Below, piece by piece: positions 39,806 to 48,021 of a stretch of 64,000 bases of DNA. The stretch covers positions 152,803 through 216,802 of the forward strand of contig RXIW01000001.1 of assembly GCA_003989065.1 (NCBI GenBank), written 5' to 3'. The DNA comes from Candidatus Competibacteraceae bacterium (lineage in GTDB: Bacteria > Pseudomonadota > Gammaproteobacteria > Competibacterales > Competibacteraceae). Below the pieces are notes generated by a model. That model did no database searches, had not been told where the DNA came from, and worked only from the letters and a program-made list of their open reading frames with translations. How positions within the stretch are numbered: position 1 is the stretch's first letter; each line of letters starts with the position of its first letter. A program made the position numbers and the translations under genes.

Positions 39806-39951
39806 GACACACCTCTCTAAAACTCGCTGAAATTCGGTTTCTCACTCAACCCACCCGGCCCCCCACCACTCGCGCTTGGACCGGTATTCGATGCCCGCTG
39901 GATTCGCAGATTCGCCGCAGCTTGTTGAGAACTTCGCGGGGCACTTGTCAT

Positions 39952-39971
39952 AAAGCACTTCCTGTGCCAAC
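39952..39971 (-). promoter_or_regulatory. Sigma-54 (-24/-12) promoter for hcp
   Basis: The reverse strand reads TTGGCACAGGAAGTGCTTT: a perfect TTGGCAC -24 box and a GTGCT -12 box (consensus TTGCW, one mismatch), with GG and GC exactly 10 bp apart as RpoN promoters require. The predicted transcription start is near 39943, leaving a leader of about 140 nt before the hcp ATG. Confidence 0.75.
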
Positions 39972-39987
39972 TTATTTATTCCATTTA

Positions 39988-40000
39988 AATCAATATATTA
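39988..40000 (+). promoter_or_regulatory. IHF binding site consensus upstream of the hcp promoter
   Basis: AATCAATATATTA matches WATCAANNNNTTR at every specified position and sits in an AT-rich tract, 20 bp upstream of the -24 box, between the promoter and the palindrome. IHF bending at this position is standard for sigma-54 promoters. Confidence 0.6.
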
Positions 40001-40058
40001 AGTGAAACACCCTTCTCCATTCTTCCATTGAGCCGCAGCTAAACGACCGGCCCAGCCT

Positions 40059-40071
40059 GGACCACTGGTCC
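40059..40071. promoter_or_regulatory. 13-bp palindrome, candidate activator site for hcp
   Basis: GGACCA-C-TGGTCC is a perfect inverted repeat centred about 95 bp upstream of the -24 box, just past the tssC stop. The distance fits an upstream activating sequence for a bacterial enhancer-binding protein (VasH-like). No such activator gene is in the window. Confidence 0.4.
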
Positions 40072-40086
40072 GGACTGAACTGGACG

Positions 40087-41595
40087 TCAGCCCGCCCCGC
40101 CTTTCTCCGAAGGCAGCTTGGACACCAGCCGCAGAGAGACCGTCAGCCCCTCCAACTGATAATGAGGCCGCAGGAAAAATTTAGCCGAGTAATAGCCCGG
40201 ATTGCCTTCCACTTCTTCCACGACGACTTGGGCCGCCGCCAGTGGCTTGCGCGACTTGACGACCTCACTCGAATGCAGGGGATCACCGTCGATATACTGG
40301 GTAATCCATTTCTGCAGCCATTTCTGCATCGCGTCGCGCTCCTTGAACGAGCCGATCTTGTCGCGAACGATGCATTTCAGATAATGAGCAAAGCGACACG
40401 TCGCGAACAGATACGGCAGGCGCGCCGATAGATTGGCGTTGGCGGTCGCGTCCGGATCGTCGTATTCGGCCGGCTTCTGCAAGGATTGCGCGCCGATGAA
40501 GGCGGCGAAATCCGAGTTTTTCTTGTGCACGAGCGGCATGAAACCGTTCTTGGCCAATTCCGCTTCGCGCCGGTCGCTGATGGCGATCTCGGTCGGACAT
40601 TTCATGTCGACGCCGCCATCGTCGGTCGGGAAAGTGTGGGTGGGCAATCCTTCCACCGCGCCGCCCGATTCGATGCCGCGAATGCGGGTGCACCAACCGT
40701 ACAATTTGAAAGCCCGGTTGATATTGACCGCCATGGCATAGGCCGAATTGGCCCAGGTATATTTGTTGTGATCCGCGCCTTCGGTGTCTTCTTCGAAATC
40801 GAACGCCTCGACTGGATCGGTCTTCGAGCCATACGGCAACCGCGCCAGGAAACGCGGCATGGTCAACGCCAGATAACGCGAGTCCTCGGAATCCCGCAAC
40901 GAGCGCCAGGAGGCGTGTTCGGGAGTCTGGAAGATCTTGGTGAGATCGCGGGGATTGCTGAGCTCCTGCCAGGAATCCATCAGCATGACGCTGGGAGCGG
41001 CGGCGGCGATGAACGGCGTATGGCCGGCAGCGGCGATTTGCGAGATTCCGCGCAGCATCTCCACATCTTGCGGGCTATGGTCGAAGTGATAATCGCCGAC
41101 CAGACAGCCGAACGGTTCGCCGCCGAACTGGCCGTATTCCTCTTCGTAGATCTTCTTGAAGAAGGGGCTTTGATCCCAGGCGGTGCCTTTGAACTTCTTC
41201 AGCGTCTTGCCCAGCTCGTTCTTCGAGATGTTCATGACGCGAATCTTGAGCATCTCGTCGGTTTCGGTGTTGTTGACCAGATAATGCAAGCCGCGCCAAG
41301 CGCCTTCCAGCTTCTGGAAGTCGGCATGGTGCATGATGTGGTTGATCTGCTCGGTGAGCTTCTTGTCGATCGTCGCAATCATGCCCTCGATGGAGCGGAG
41401 CGCATCGTTGGAAATGACCGTGGCGTTCTGCAGAGCCTGCGCCGCCAGGGTCTTCACGGCGGCCTCGACCGCCTCGCGCGCCTGGTCGCTGCGCGGTTTG
41501 AATTCTTTTTGCAACAGCGAACCGAATTCGCTGATCTCGAATACGCCGGCTTCAGACTGAGACTTGACTTCGGCGGAGGTGGCTTCTTCGGCCAT
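40087..41595 (-). CDS. tssC: T6SS sheath large subunit TssC (VipB)
   Basis: 502 aa. Signature segments are INHIMHHADFQKLEGAWRGLHYLVNNTET, EEEYGQFGGEPFGCLVGDYHFDH, WRSLRDSEDSRYLALTMPRFLARLPYG and the C-terminal KFFLRPHYQLEGLTVSLRLVSKLP, whose last strand takes part in sheath handshaking. The product polymerises with TssB around the Hcp tube. It is 4 bp after tssB. Confidence 0.97.
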   Translation of the reverse strand: MAEEATSAEVKSQSEAGVFEISEFGSLLQKEFKPRSDQAREAVEAAVKTLAAQALQNATVISNDALRSIEGMIATIDKKLTEQINHIMHHADFQKLEGAWRGLHYLVNNTETDEMLKIRVMNISKNELGKTLKKFKGTAWDQSPFFKKIYEEEYGQFGGEPFGCLVGDYHFDHSPQDVEMLRGISQIAAAGHTPFIAAAAPSVMLMDSWQELSNPRDLTKIFQTPEHASWRSLRDSEDSRYLALTMPRFLARLPYGSKTDPVEAFDFEEDTEGADHNKYTWANSAYAMAVNINRAFKLYGWCTRIRGIESGGAVEGLPTHTFPTDDGGVDMKCPTEIAISDRREAELAKNGFMPLVHKKNSDFAAFIGAQSLQKPAEYDDPDATANANLSARLPYLFATCRFAHYLKCIVRDKIGSFKERDAMQKWLQKWITQYIDGDPLHSSEVVKSRKPLAAAQVVVEEVEGNPGYYSAKFFLRPHYQLEGLTVSLRLVSKLPSEKGGAG

Positions 41596-41599
41596 ACGA

Positions 41600-42124
41600 T
41601 TACTCCTCGGCAGGGCTGGCGGATTCTGGGGACTGCGGCTTGGGCGTCGATGCCAGCGCCTGCAGCAAACTGGGATCGTTGAGCACCTTGGCGATCAACT
41701 CTTCGGCTCCGGTCTTGCCGTCCATGTACGTCATCAGGTTGGACAGCTGTTCGCGCGCCTGGAGCAGCTCCCTGACGCCTTCAACCTTTCTGGCCACGGC
41801 AGCGGGAGAGAAATCGTCCATGCTCTCGAAAGTCAGATCGATGCTCAATTGCCCATCGCCGGTGATGGTGTTGGGCACCCGGAAGGCGACGCGCGGCTTC
41901 ATAGCCTTCATTCGATCGTCGAAATTATCCACGTCGATTTCCAGGAACTTGCGATCGGCGACTGGCGCTAGGGGCTCGGCTGGTTTACCCGACAAATCGG
42001 CCATCACTCCCATCACGAAGGGTAATTGCACCTTTTTTTCTGCGCCATAGACTTCTACATCGTACTCGATCTGCACGCGCGGTGCCCGATTGCGGGCGAT
42101 GAATTTCTGACTGCTCTCTGCCAT
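41600..42124 (-). CDS. tssB: T6SS sheath small subunit TssB (VipA)
   Basis: 174 aa starting MAESSQKFIARNRAPRVQIEYDVEVYGAEKK. LPFVMGVMADLSG is the diagnostic VipA motif, followed by FLEIDVDNFDDRMKAMKPRVAFRV. The C-terminal tail is Ser/Pro-rich. The start at 42124 gives the family N-terminus. It forms the contractile sheath with TssC. Confidence 0.97.
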   Translation of the reverse strand: MAESSQKFIARNRAPRVQIEYDVEVYGAEKKVQLPFVMGVMADLSGKPAEPLAPVADRKFLEIDVDNFDDRMKAMKPRVAFRVPNTITGDGQLSIDLTFESMDDFSPAAVARKVEGVRELLQAREQLSNLMTYMDGKTGAEELIAKVLNDPSLLQALASTPKPQSPESASPAEE

Positions 42125-42213
42125 AGCGATACCCTCTACACTCAGCACATACCAGCTTCAATTGCCAGAAACGACGGTTCCAGCCTCGAAAAAGCAGCAA
42201 TGCCAACCCCCAT

Positions 42214-43296
42214 TCAACTGGGAGGCTGTTCGTCCAGACCGAGAATCACCTTGGCGTGATCGGTCCCTCCTGGGGCGAGATCCCGCAGCACTTCCATGAA
42301 ATCCTTGTCCATGAGTCGTTTGGCCCGCTTCAACAGAAAAGGCACCGGACTGGACGGTTCGTGGCGGGCAAAATACTCACACAATTTATCCAGCATTCGG
42401 ATGACGTCTTCACGGTTGTTGAGTTCGCCCACCACGAGTTTTGGTCCCTTTGCAATACCTGCCTGTTGACCCGCATCGGAGTCGGAGGTTTCGATGTCCG
42501 ATTCCGACGCTTCCGGTTCGGACGAGGGCTCCACATATCCGCGCCGCGACAACCAACCCGCCACGATGACATACATTTCCTGCGACAATTCGCGTAGCGG
42601 GCTCAGGTTGAGAGACTGGAGAATACCGACCTGATCGGTGAGCACCGCCTCGATCGCAGTGGAATTTACTTTGATTTGCTCGAGCGCCAGCGCGGTATCC
42701 CGCAGCACCATCAGATCCACATCCTGAAAGGCGCTGTCGATCATGGCCTGTTCGGGCAGCGGCGTCTTATCGTCCTTGGCTACTATTGGTTTTAGCACAC
42801 CTGCGGCAATTTGCATGTCGCGAAAGCTGAAACGTCCTACAATTCGCGACACGACCAGGGGCATTTCCCGAATATTGCGTAAGGTCGCTTCTGGATCGAT
42901 CAAAGCGGAAACGATATTGATCCGCAACGTCGGATCATTATCGTCATCAGGGTCCAGTTTTGGATAGAGCCCTTCCCAAAATTTCTCGATCAAGCCACGC
43001 AACAAATGTAACCCATCGCTAAAACCCTGCAATCCGTCGGTGTGAAGCAAGGCTCTGACTAAATACACCGTCACCCGCAAATCGCGGGTGCGCGTAAACA
43101 ATTCCAAGGCCGTCTTCTTGACATTAACCCAATCCGGCGGCTCGGCAGGAATGATGGTACCGCCATACTGGCGTTCCGGGGTTTCCTGGGCCAGTGTTTC
43201 CAAACGGATAAAGTTCGGATCGTATTCAAGATCCTCGCCACAGGGCGCTTCGGCGGCCACATCGCACAACAGCCCGTCAATATCGATTACACTCAT
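42214..43296 (-). CDS. tssA: T6SS baseplate-associated protein TssA (ImpA type)
   Basis: 360 aa. The N-terminal ImpA_N domain has CGEDLEYDPNFIRLETLAQE and WVNVKKTALELFTRTRDLRVTVYLVRALLHTDGLQGFSDGL. An acidic Ser/Glu/Asp-rich linker (about residues 258-280) joins it to a shorter C-terminal part with NREDVIRMLDKLCEYFARHEPSSPVPFLLKRAKRLMDKDFMEVL, the type of tail seen in the short TssA clade. It leads the tssABC block and is divergent from tagH. Confidence 0.93.
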   Translation of the reverse strand: MSVIDIDGLLCDVAAEAPCGEDLEYDPNFIRLETLAQETPERQYGGTIIPAEPPDWVNVKKTALELFTRTRDLRVTVYLVRALLHTDGLQGFSDGLHLLRGLIEKFWEGLYPKLDPDDDNDPTLRINIVSALIDPEATLRNIREMPLVVSRIVGRFSFRDMQIAAGVLKPIVAKDDKTPLPEQAMIDSAFQDVDLMVLRDTALALEQIKVNSTAIEAVLTDQVGILQSLNLSPLRELSQEMYVIVAGWLSRRGYVEPSSEPEASESDIETSDSDAGQQAGIAKGPKLVVGELNNREDVIRMLDKLCEYFARHEPSSPVPFLLKRAKRLMDKDFMEVLRDLAPGGTDHAKVILGLDEQPPS

Positions 43297-43352
43297 CGCC
43301 CACGCGATCCTCTTCCACGGTCTGATCTGAAGTGAGTATAGCTTAGCTTGGC

Positions 43353-43380
43353 TTGGCTCAGCCTACCTTCGCGGTATAGA
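43353..43380 (+). promoter_or_regulatory. Possible sigma-70 promoter of tagH
   Basis: TTGGCT, a 16-bp spacer and TATAGA occur in the 172-bp tssA-tagH divergent gap. Both boxes match the consensus only partly. The upstream part of the same gap contains a run of degenerate AGCTT/GGCTT pentamers. Confidence 0.3.
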
Positions 43381-43468
43381 CTAGCCAAATTGATATTGCA
43401 GATTAACCATTGCTTCGATCCACTCCGCCCGGCGGTCAAAGCGGCATCATCCTCGATGGATTTGCGCC

Positions 43469-45184
43469 ATGCCCTTGAAATTGACCATCACTAGCTATCA
43501 ACGGCTCTCTCCTGGTCAGGAAACCACCAAGCTCCTCAATGACGGAGCCATCAGTATCGGCCGCTCGGCCCAGAACGATTGGATCCTGCAGGACCCGGAA
43601 CGCATCCTGTCCGGCAAGCACTGCACCATCCATCACCAGGGCGGCAGCTATTTCCTGACCGACACCAGCACCAACGGTGTCTTCCTCAACAACTCCCAAG
43701 AGCGCATCGACCGCAACCAGGTCGTGAAGCTCAAGGACGGCGATCACTTCATCCTGGGCGAGTACGAGATCGCGGTGACCCTGACGCCGTCGGCGGCCGC
43801 GCTGATGGAGCCCGAACCGGAGGAGCCTGAAGCCGAAGGTCCGCTGACCGACATCATGCCGCCGCCGCTCCTCGGCCCGGACATCGCCGCCATCGAGGGG
43901 CCGCGTCCCGGCGGCATGGTGGATGCCGCCAAGCCTTCCTTCGCCGATATCATGAGCGAGGTGTCGCTCGGGCAACCGCGCACTCCCGGAGCGCCAGCCC
44001 ACGGCGTCGTCACCGAACCGCCTTCCGATCTGCTCGCGCCGGACCGGGCCTTCTTCGAGCCGCCGGCGCTGGTGTCGGAAACGCCCACCCCCGAACCGCC
44101 ACCACCGCCAGCCGCCGAAACCGATTTCGCAATACCGTCGCCAGCCGCCGAAACCGATTTCGCAATACCGCCGCTGCCCGAACCCTTCGCGCCCCCGGCC
44201 CCACCGCCCGAACCCTTTGCGACACCCGTTCCACCGCTGCCTGAACCCTTCGCGCCCCCGGCCCCACCGCCAGACCGCGCCGAGCCGCCGCTGCCGATCA
44301 CCGCAGCGTCGGTGCAAGAACCTCCGCCCGAAGAGTCGCTCATTCCCGAAGACTGGTGGCTAGCGCCGCCAGCTGCGCCGCAGCCGACCGCCATACCACC
44401 GCTGGAGGCCACCGCCCCGCCGCACCCTGTCGCGCCACTCGCGGTGCTCGAATCCTCGGCCGAACCAAGGCCCTCCCATCCGCTTGCGCCGCCGGCTCCA
44501 GTCGTCCCCACTGCACCACCGCCGGCTCCAGTCGTCCCCGCTGCACCACCGCCGGCTCCAGTCGTCCCCGCCGCACCATCCGGATCCAGCGCCGAGGATT
44601 TGCTGCGTATCTTCCTGGAGCGCGCCGGTCTGGCTCACACCACGCTGACCGCCGACCAGTTACCCGAAATCCTGGCCAACCTCGGGACGATTTTCCGCGA
44701 GACCGTGCAGGGGCTCATGGACATCCTGCAGGCCCGCAGCGACGTCAAGAGCGAATTTCGCCTCGACCGCACCACCATCGGCCCCGTCGAGAACAACCCG
44801 CTCAAGACTCCGCCGGGCCAAACCCCCCTGAGCCCGGAAATGGTCATGACCCTGTTACTGATTCGACGGAAGGACGCCTACATGTCGCCGCAACAGGCGG
44901 TCCACGAAGGCTTTCAGGACATCAAGGCCCATCAATACGCAGTCTGGGAAGGCGTTCGGGCGGCCATGGCCCACCTGCTCGAACGCTTCGATCCGCACAA
45001 TCTGGAAACCCGCCTGCAACAGACCGTGCTCGACAGCATCCTGCCGGTAAACCGCAAGGCCAAATACTGGGATCTGTTCACCAGCGAGTACCAGGCGATC
45101 GTCCACGAGGCCGAGGAAGATTTCAACGAACTGTTTGGCAACGAATTCGTGCGCGCCTACGAACAGCACCTGAGTGAGCAGTGA
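43469..45184 (+). CDS. tagH: T6SS-associated FHA-domain protein TagH (Fha)
   Basis: 571 aa. An N-terminal FHA domain (about 1-105) has ISIGRSAQNDWILQDP, GKHCTIHHQGG and TDTSTNGVFLN, the phosphothreonine-binding loops. A proline/alanine-rich low-complexity region (about 110-370) with internal repeats follows. The C-terminal ~200 residues (ERAGLAHTTLTADQLPEIL ... NPLKTPPGQTPLSPEMVM ... HEAEEDFNELFGNEFVRAYEQHL) are the T6SS FHA C-terminal domain. In Pseudomonas the counterpart is phosphorylated by PpkA and dephosphorylated by PppA to gate assembly. pppA is present here, ppkA is not. Confidence 0.94.
   Translation: MPLKLTITSYQRLSPGQETTKLLNDGAISIGRSAQNDWILQDPERILSGKHCTIHHQGGSYFLTDTSTNGVFLNNSQERIDRNQVVKLKDGDHFILGEYEIAVTLTPSAAALMEPEPEEPEAEGPLTDIMPPPLLGPDIAAIEGPRPGGMVDAAKPSFADIMSEVSLGQPRTPGAPAHGVVTEPPSDLLAPDRAFFEPPALVSETPTPEPPPPPAAETDFAIPSPAAETDFAIPPLPEPFAPPAPPPEPFATPVPPLPEPFAPPAPPPDRAEPPLPITAASVQEPPPEESLIPEDWWLAPPAAPQPTAIPPLEATAPPHPVAPLAVLESSAEPRPSHPLAPPAPVVPTAPPPAPVVPAAPPPAPVVPAAPSGSSAEDLLRIFLERAGLAHTTLTADQLPEILANLGTIFRETVQGLMDILQARSDVKSEFRLDRTTIGPVENNPLKTPPGQTPLSPEMVMTLLLIRRKDAYMSPQQAVHEGFQDIKAHQYAVWEGVRAAMAHLLERFDPHNLETRLQQTVLDSILPVNRKAKYWDLFTSEYQAIVHEAEEDFNELFGNEFVRAYEQHLSEQ
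44491..44580. repeat. Three 30-bp tandem repeats in tagH
   Basis: A 30-bp unit beginning GCCGGCTCCAGTCGTCCCC occurs three times with one or two changes, coding for three copies of a Pro/Ala/Val decapeptide. A separate 33-bp unit coding for AETDFAIP occurs twice near 44110-44175. The repeats keep the reading frame and lengthen the linker between the FHA and C-terminal domains. Confidence 0.85.
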
Positions 45185-45289
45185 ATCCTCTCCCGCCACC
45201 CCATCTATATATCGCTTCGCCAATTGGATGCTAGGATTTAACTGCGGTCCCTCCACCCTCAACGAAGCGATGAAACGAGCAACGCCACC

Positions 45290-46642
45290 ATGAGTTGGTA
45301 CAGCAAGATCGTGTGGTCCGAGGGGATGTTCCTGCGTCCCCAGCACTTTCAGCAGCAGGATCGGCACATCGAAGCCCTCGTCCGGCAATCCTGCGCTTAT
45401 CTGCGACCCTACGACTGGGGCGTCGGCGAGTTGACCCTGGACCGCGAAGCGCTGGCACTGGGTAAGGTCGCCATCACCAGCGCCAAGGGACTGCTGCCGG
45501 ACGGCACTCCTTTCAATATCCCCGACTACGACCCGCCCCCCGCGCCTTTGGACATCGACGCCGATGTGCGCGGCGTCCGGATCATGCTGGCGCTCCCCCT
45601 GCGCCGCACCGGCATGGCCGATGTGGAGCGCGGCGAGATTCAAGATACCGCTGCGCGTTACCGGGCAACAGCTCGCGAGGTGCGCGACAACAATTTCGAC
45701 ACCGCCAACAACAGCGCTTTTGTCGAAATCGGTGAACAGCGCTTACGACTGTTTCTCGACACCAAGGACTTCAGCGAACACACCTGCATCGGCATTGTCC
45801 GCGTGCTGGAGAAGCGACCCGACCAGATGGTGGTGTTGGACGGCGACTACCTGCCGCCCAGCCTCGACTGCCGCAACCAGCCGACCCTGAACGGCTTCGT
45901 CACCGAGGTGCTCGGTCTCCTGCACCAGCGCGGGGACGCCCTGGCCGAACGGGTGGCGGGCGCTGGCACCGCGCGCGGGGCCGGGGTGGACATCGCCCAA
46001 TTCCTGCGGTTGCAGACCGTCAATCGCTTCGAACCGCTGTTCGCCCATCTGGCGACTATGCAGCACCTGCATCCGGAAGCCTTCTACCAGATCGCGGTAC
46101 AACTGGCTGGCGAGATGGCCACCTTTACCGGCAAGACTAAACGCCGGCCGCCGGTGTTTCCCGCCTACGACCACGACGACCTGCAGAAGACCCTCGGCTC
46201 CCTGATGGCCGAGTTGCGCCGCTCGCTCAGCCTGGTCGAGGAGCAGGCCGCAATCCAGATTCCAATCGAAGAGCGGCAATACGGCATCCGAGTGGCGATC
46301 ATCACCGATCGCGAGCGGCCCTTGCTGGCCAAAGCCACCTTCATTCTGGCGGTTCGCGCCGACATGGCCGCCGACCTGTTGCGCGCCCGCTTCCCGACCC
46401 AGGTCAAGATCGGCCCAGTCGAGCGCATCGCCCAATTCGTCAATCATCACCTCCCTGGCATCGGCGTCAACGCCCTGCCGGTCGCGCCACGGGAAATCCC
46501 CTACCGGGCCGACTTCATCTATTTCCGGCTTGACCGCAGCAGCGAGTTCTGGAAACAAATTCTCAACTCGGGAGGGTTCGCCTTCCATGTCGGCGGCGAG
46601 TTTCCAGGGCTGGAAATGGCGTTCTGGGCCATCAAAGAGTGA
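45290..46642 (+). CDS. tssK: T6SS baseplate-membrane connector TssK
   Basis: 450 aa. The N-terminus KIVWSEGMFLRPQHFQQQDRH is nearly invariant in TssK, and TVNRFEPLFAHLATMQHLHPEAFYQ and the C-terminal FIYFRLDRSSEFWKQILNSGGFAFHV are also diagnostic. Trimers link the TssEFG wedge to TssL/TssM. It starts 105 bp after tagH and is followed 14 bp later by tssL. Confidence 0.97.
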   Translation: MSWYSKIVWSEGMFLRPQHFQQQDRHIEALVRQSCAYLRPYDWGVGELTLDREALALGKVAITSAKGLLPDGTPFNIPDYDPPPAPLDIDADVRGVRIMLALPLRRTGMADVERGEIQDTAARYRATAREVRDNNFDTANNSAFVEIGEQRLRLFLDTKDFSEHTCIGIVRVLEKRPDQMVVLDGDYLPPSLDCRNQPTLNGFVTEVLGLLHQRGDALAERVAGAGTARGAGVDIAQFLRLQTVNRFEPLFAHLATMQHLHPEAFYQIAVQLAGEMATFTGKTKRRPPVFPAYDHDDLQKTLGSLMAELRRSLSLVEEQAAIQIPIEERQYGIRVAIITDRERPLLAKATFILAVRADMAADLLRARFPTQVKIGPVERIAQFVNHHLPGIGVNALPVAPREIPYRADFIYFRLDRSSEFWKQILNSGGFAFHVGGEFPGLEMAFWAIKE

Positions 46643-46656
46643 GCGAGTAGCCAACC

Positions 46657-48012
46657 GTGACCATCGACGATCCGTTCGCCATCGACGGCGACGAGGGCGA
46701 TCGCACCATCATCAAGCCGATTCCGGGCGGCCGCCGCTCGGGATCGACCACCGCGCCCGCGCCGCCGCCGTCTCCGCAAGCTCCGCCACCGCTGGAAGCC
46801 GGAGCCCTGCCCTCGTCCGGCGCTGGCATGAATCCGCTGGAAGCGGCCGCCACGCCCCTGCTCAGCCTGATCATGCGCCTGAAGAACACCTCTTCGCATC
46901 CCGACCCCGAGCGGCTGCGACTGCGGATGATCGAGGAGGTCAAGGCTTTCACGGCCGGCGCCCGCAATCAGGGCATCCCCGAGAAAACCGTATTCCGGGC
47001 CCGTTACGTACTGTGCACCACGCTCGACGAGGTGGTGCTCAACACTCCCTGGGGCCGGGCCAGCGACTGGAGCGAGAACAGTCTGCTGATCACCTTCCAT
47101 AACGAAACCTGGGGCGGCGAGAAATTCTTCGAACTGCTGGACTCCATCATCCTCGACCCACGCAAGAATCTGCATCTGCTGGAATTGATGTATCTCTGTC
47201 TGGCCTTCGGTTTCCAGGGACGCTATCGACTGCTGGACAATGGTCGCAGCCGCCTGGAAGAGCAACGCGAGCGGGCCTACAACGCCATCCGCACCGCCCG
47301 TGGCGAATTCGAGCGCGAACTGTCGCCACACTGGCGCGGCGTGGTCAATCAGCACAATCCGCTGATCCGCTACGTCCCACTGTGGGTGGTGGCCGCCGTC
47401 GCGGCGGTCCTGCTGCTGCTGGCCTACGCGATCTTCAGCTGGCTGCTGAACAAAGCCTCCGACCCGGTGCTGGCGGCGCTGAGCGGCGTGCGCGGCGAAA
47501 CCGTGGCCATGGTCCGCCGCGGCGGCGTCCCCACCACCCCCTCGCCGATCAAACCCAACAACAACCTGGTCCAGGTCACCCAGAACCTGCGGACCTTCCT
47601 GGACCCGCAAATCCGCCAGGGGCTGGTCGCGGTTGTGGCGGAAGCCGACAAGACTACGATCCGCATCCGCGGCGATGGCCTGTTCGACTCCGGCAAAGCC
47701 GAGGTCAAGCCGGCCTTCTACGGCCTGCTCCAGCAAATCGGCAACGAATTGAACAAGGTCCAGGGTCAGGTCATGGTGACCGGTCACACCGACAACGTGC
47801 CGATCCGAACCTTGCAGTTTCCGTCCAACTGGCACCTGTCCAAGGCGCGCGCCGACAGCGTGGTCAAGATTCTGGCGACCACCAGCGCCACTCCGGGCCG
47901 TTTCATCAGCGAGGGTCGCGCCGACAACGAGCCGGTCGCTCCGAACGACACGCCGCAGAACCGCGCCCTCAACCGGCGCGTCGACATCATTCTGCTGGCC
48001 CGCGTCAATTAG
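46657..48012 (+). CDS. tssL: T6SS membrane complex protein TssL with C-terminal OmpA-like domain
   Basis: 451 aa, GTG start. A Pro-rich N-terminus precedes the cytoplasmic DotU-like domain (about 60-235; VFRARYVLCTTLDEVVLNTPWG and WGGEKFFELLDSIILDP are diagnostic). One membrane helix lies at about 241-264. The periplasmic part ends in an OmpA/MotB domain (about 330-451) with VTGHTDNVPI, SNWHLSKARADSVVKIL and NRRVDIIL, including the peptidoglycan-contacting Asp and Arg. Such extended TssL proteins anchor the membrane complex to the cell wall themselves, replacing a separate TagL. Confidence 0.95.
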   Translation: MTIDDPFAIDGDEGDRTIIKPIPGGRRSGSTTAPAPPPSPQAPPPLEAGALPSSGAGMNPLEAAATPLLSLIMRLKNTSSHPDPERLRLRMIEEVKAFTAGARNQGIPEKTVFRARYVLCTTLDEVVLNTPWGRASDWSENSLLITFHNETWGGEKFFELLDSIILDPRKNLHLLELMYLCLAFGFQGRYRLLDNGRSRLEEQRERAYNAIRTARGEFERELSPHWRGVVNQHNPLIRYVPLWVVAAVAAVLLLLAYAIFSWLLNKASDPVLAALSGVRGETVAMVRRGGVPTTPSPIKPNNNLVQVTQNLRTFLDPQIRQGLVAVVAEADKTTIRIRGDGLFDSGKAEVKPAFYGLLQQIGNELNKVQGQVMVTGHTDNVPIRTLQFPSNWHLSKARADSVVKILATTSATPGRFISEGRADNEPVAPNDTPQNRALNRRVDIILLARVN

Positions 48013-48021
48013 AGCAGAATC

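Noticed and set aside
43340..43363. Run of AGCTT/GGCTT pentamers between tssA and tagH as a regulatory array or sigma-54 site
   Set aside because: Too short and degenerate, and no GG-N10-GC spacing with a TTGC box is present on either strand.
45185..46656. Search for a small TssJ-type lipoprotein between tagH, tssK and tssL
   Set aside because: Gaps are 105 and 14 bp and no frame with a lipobox is found there; the lipoprotein at 24574-24969 is a cytochrome.
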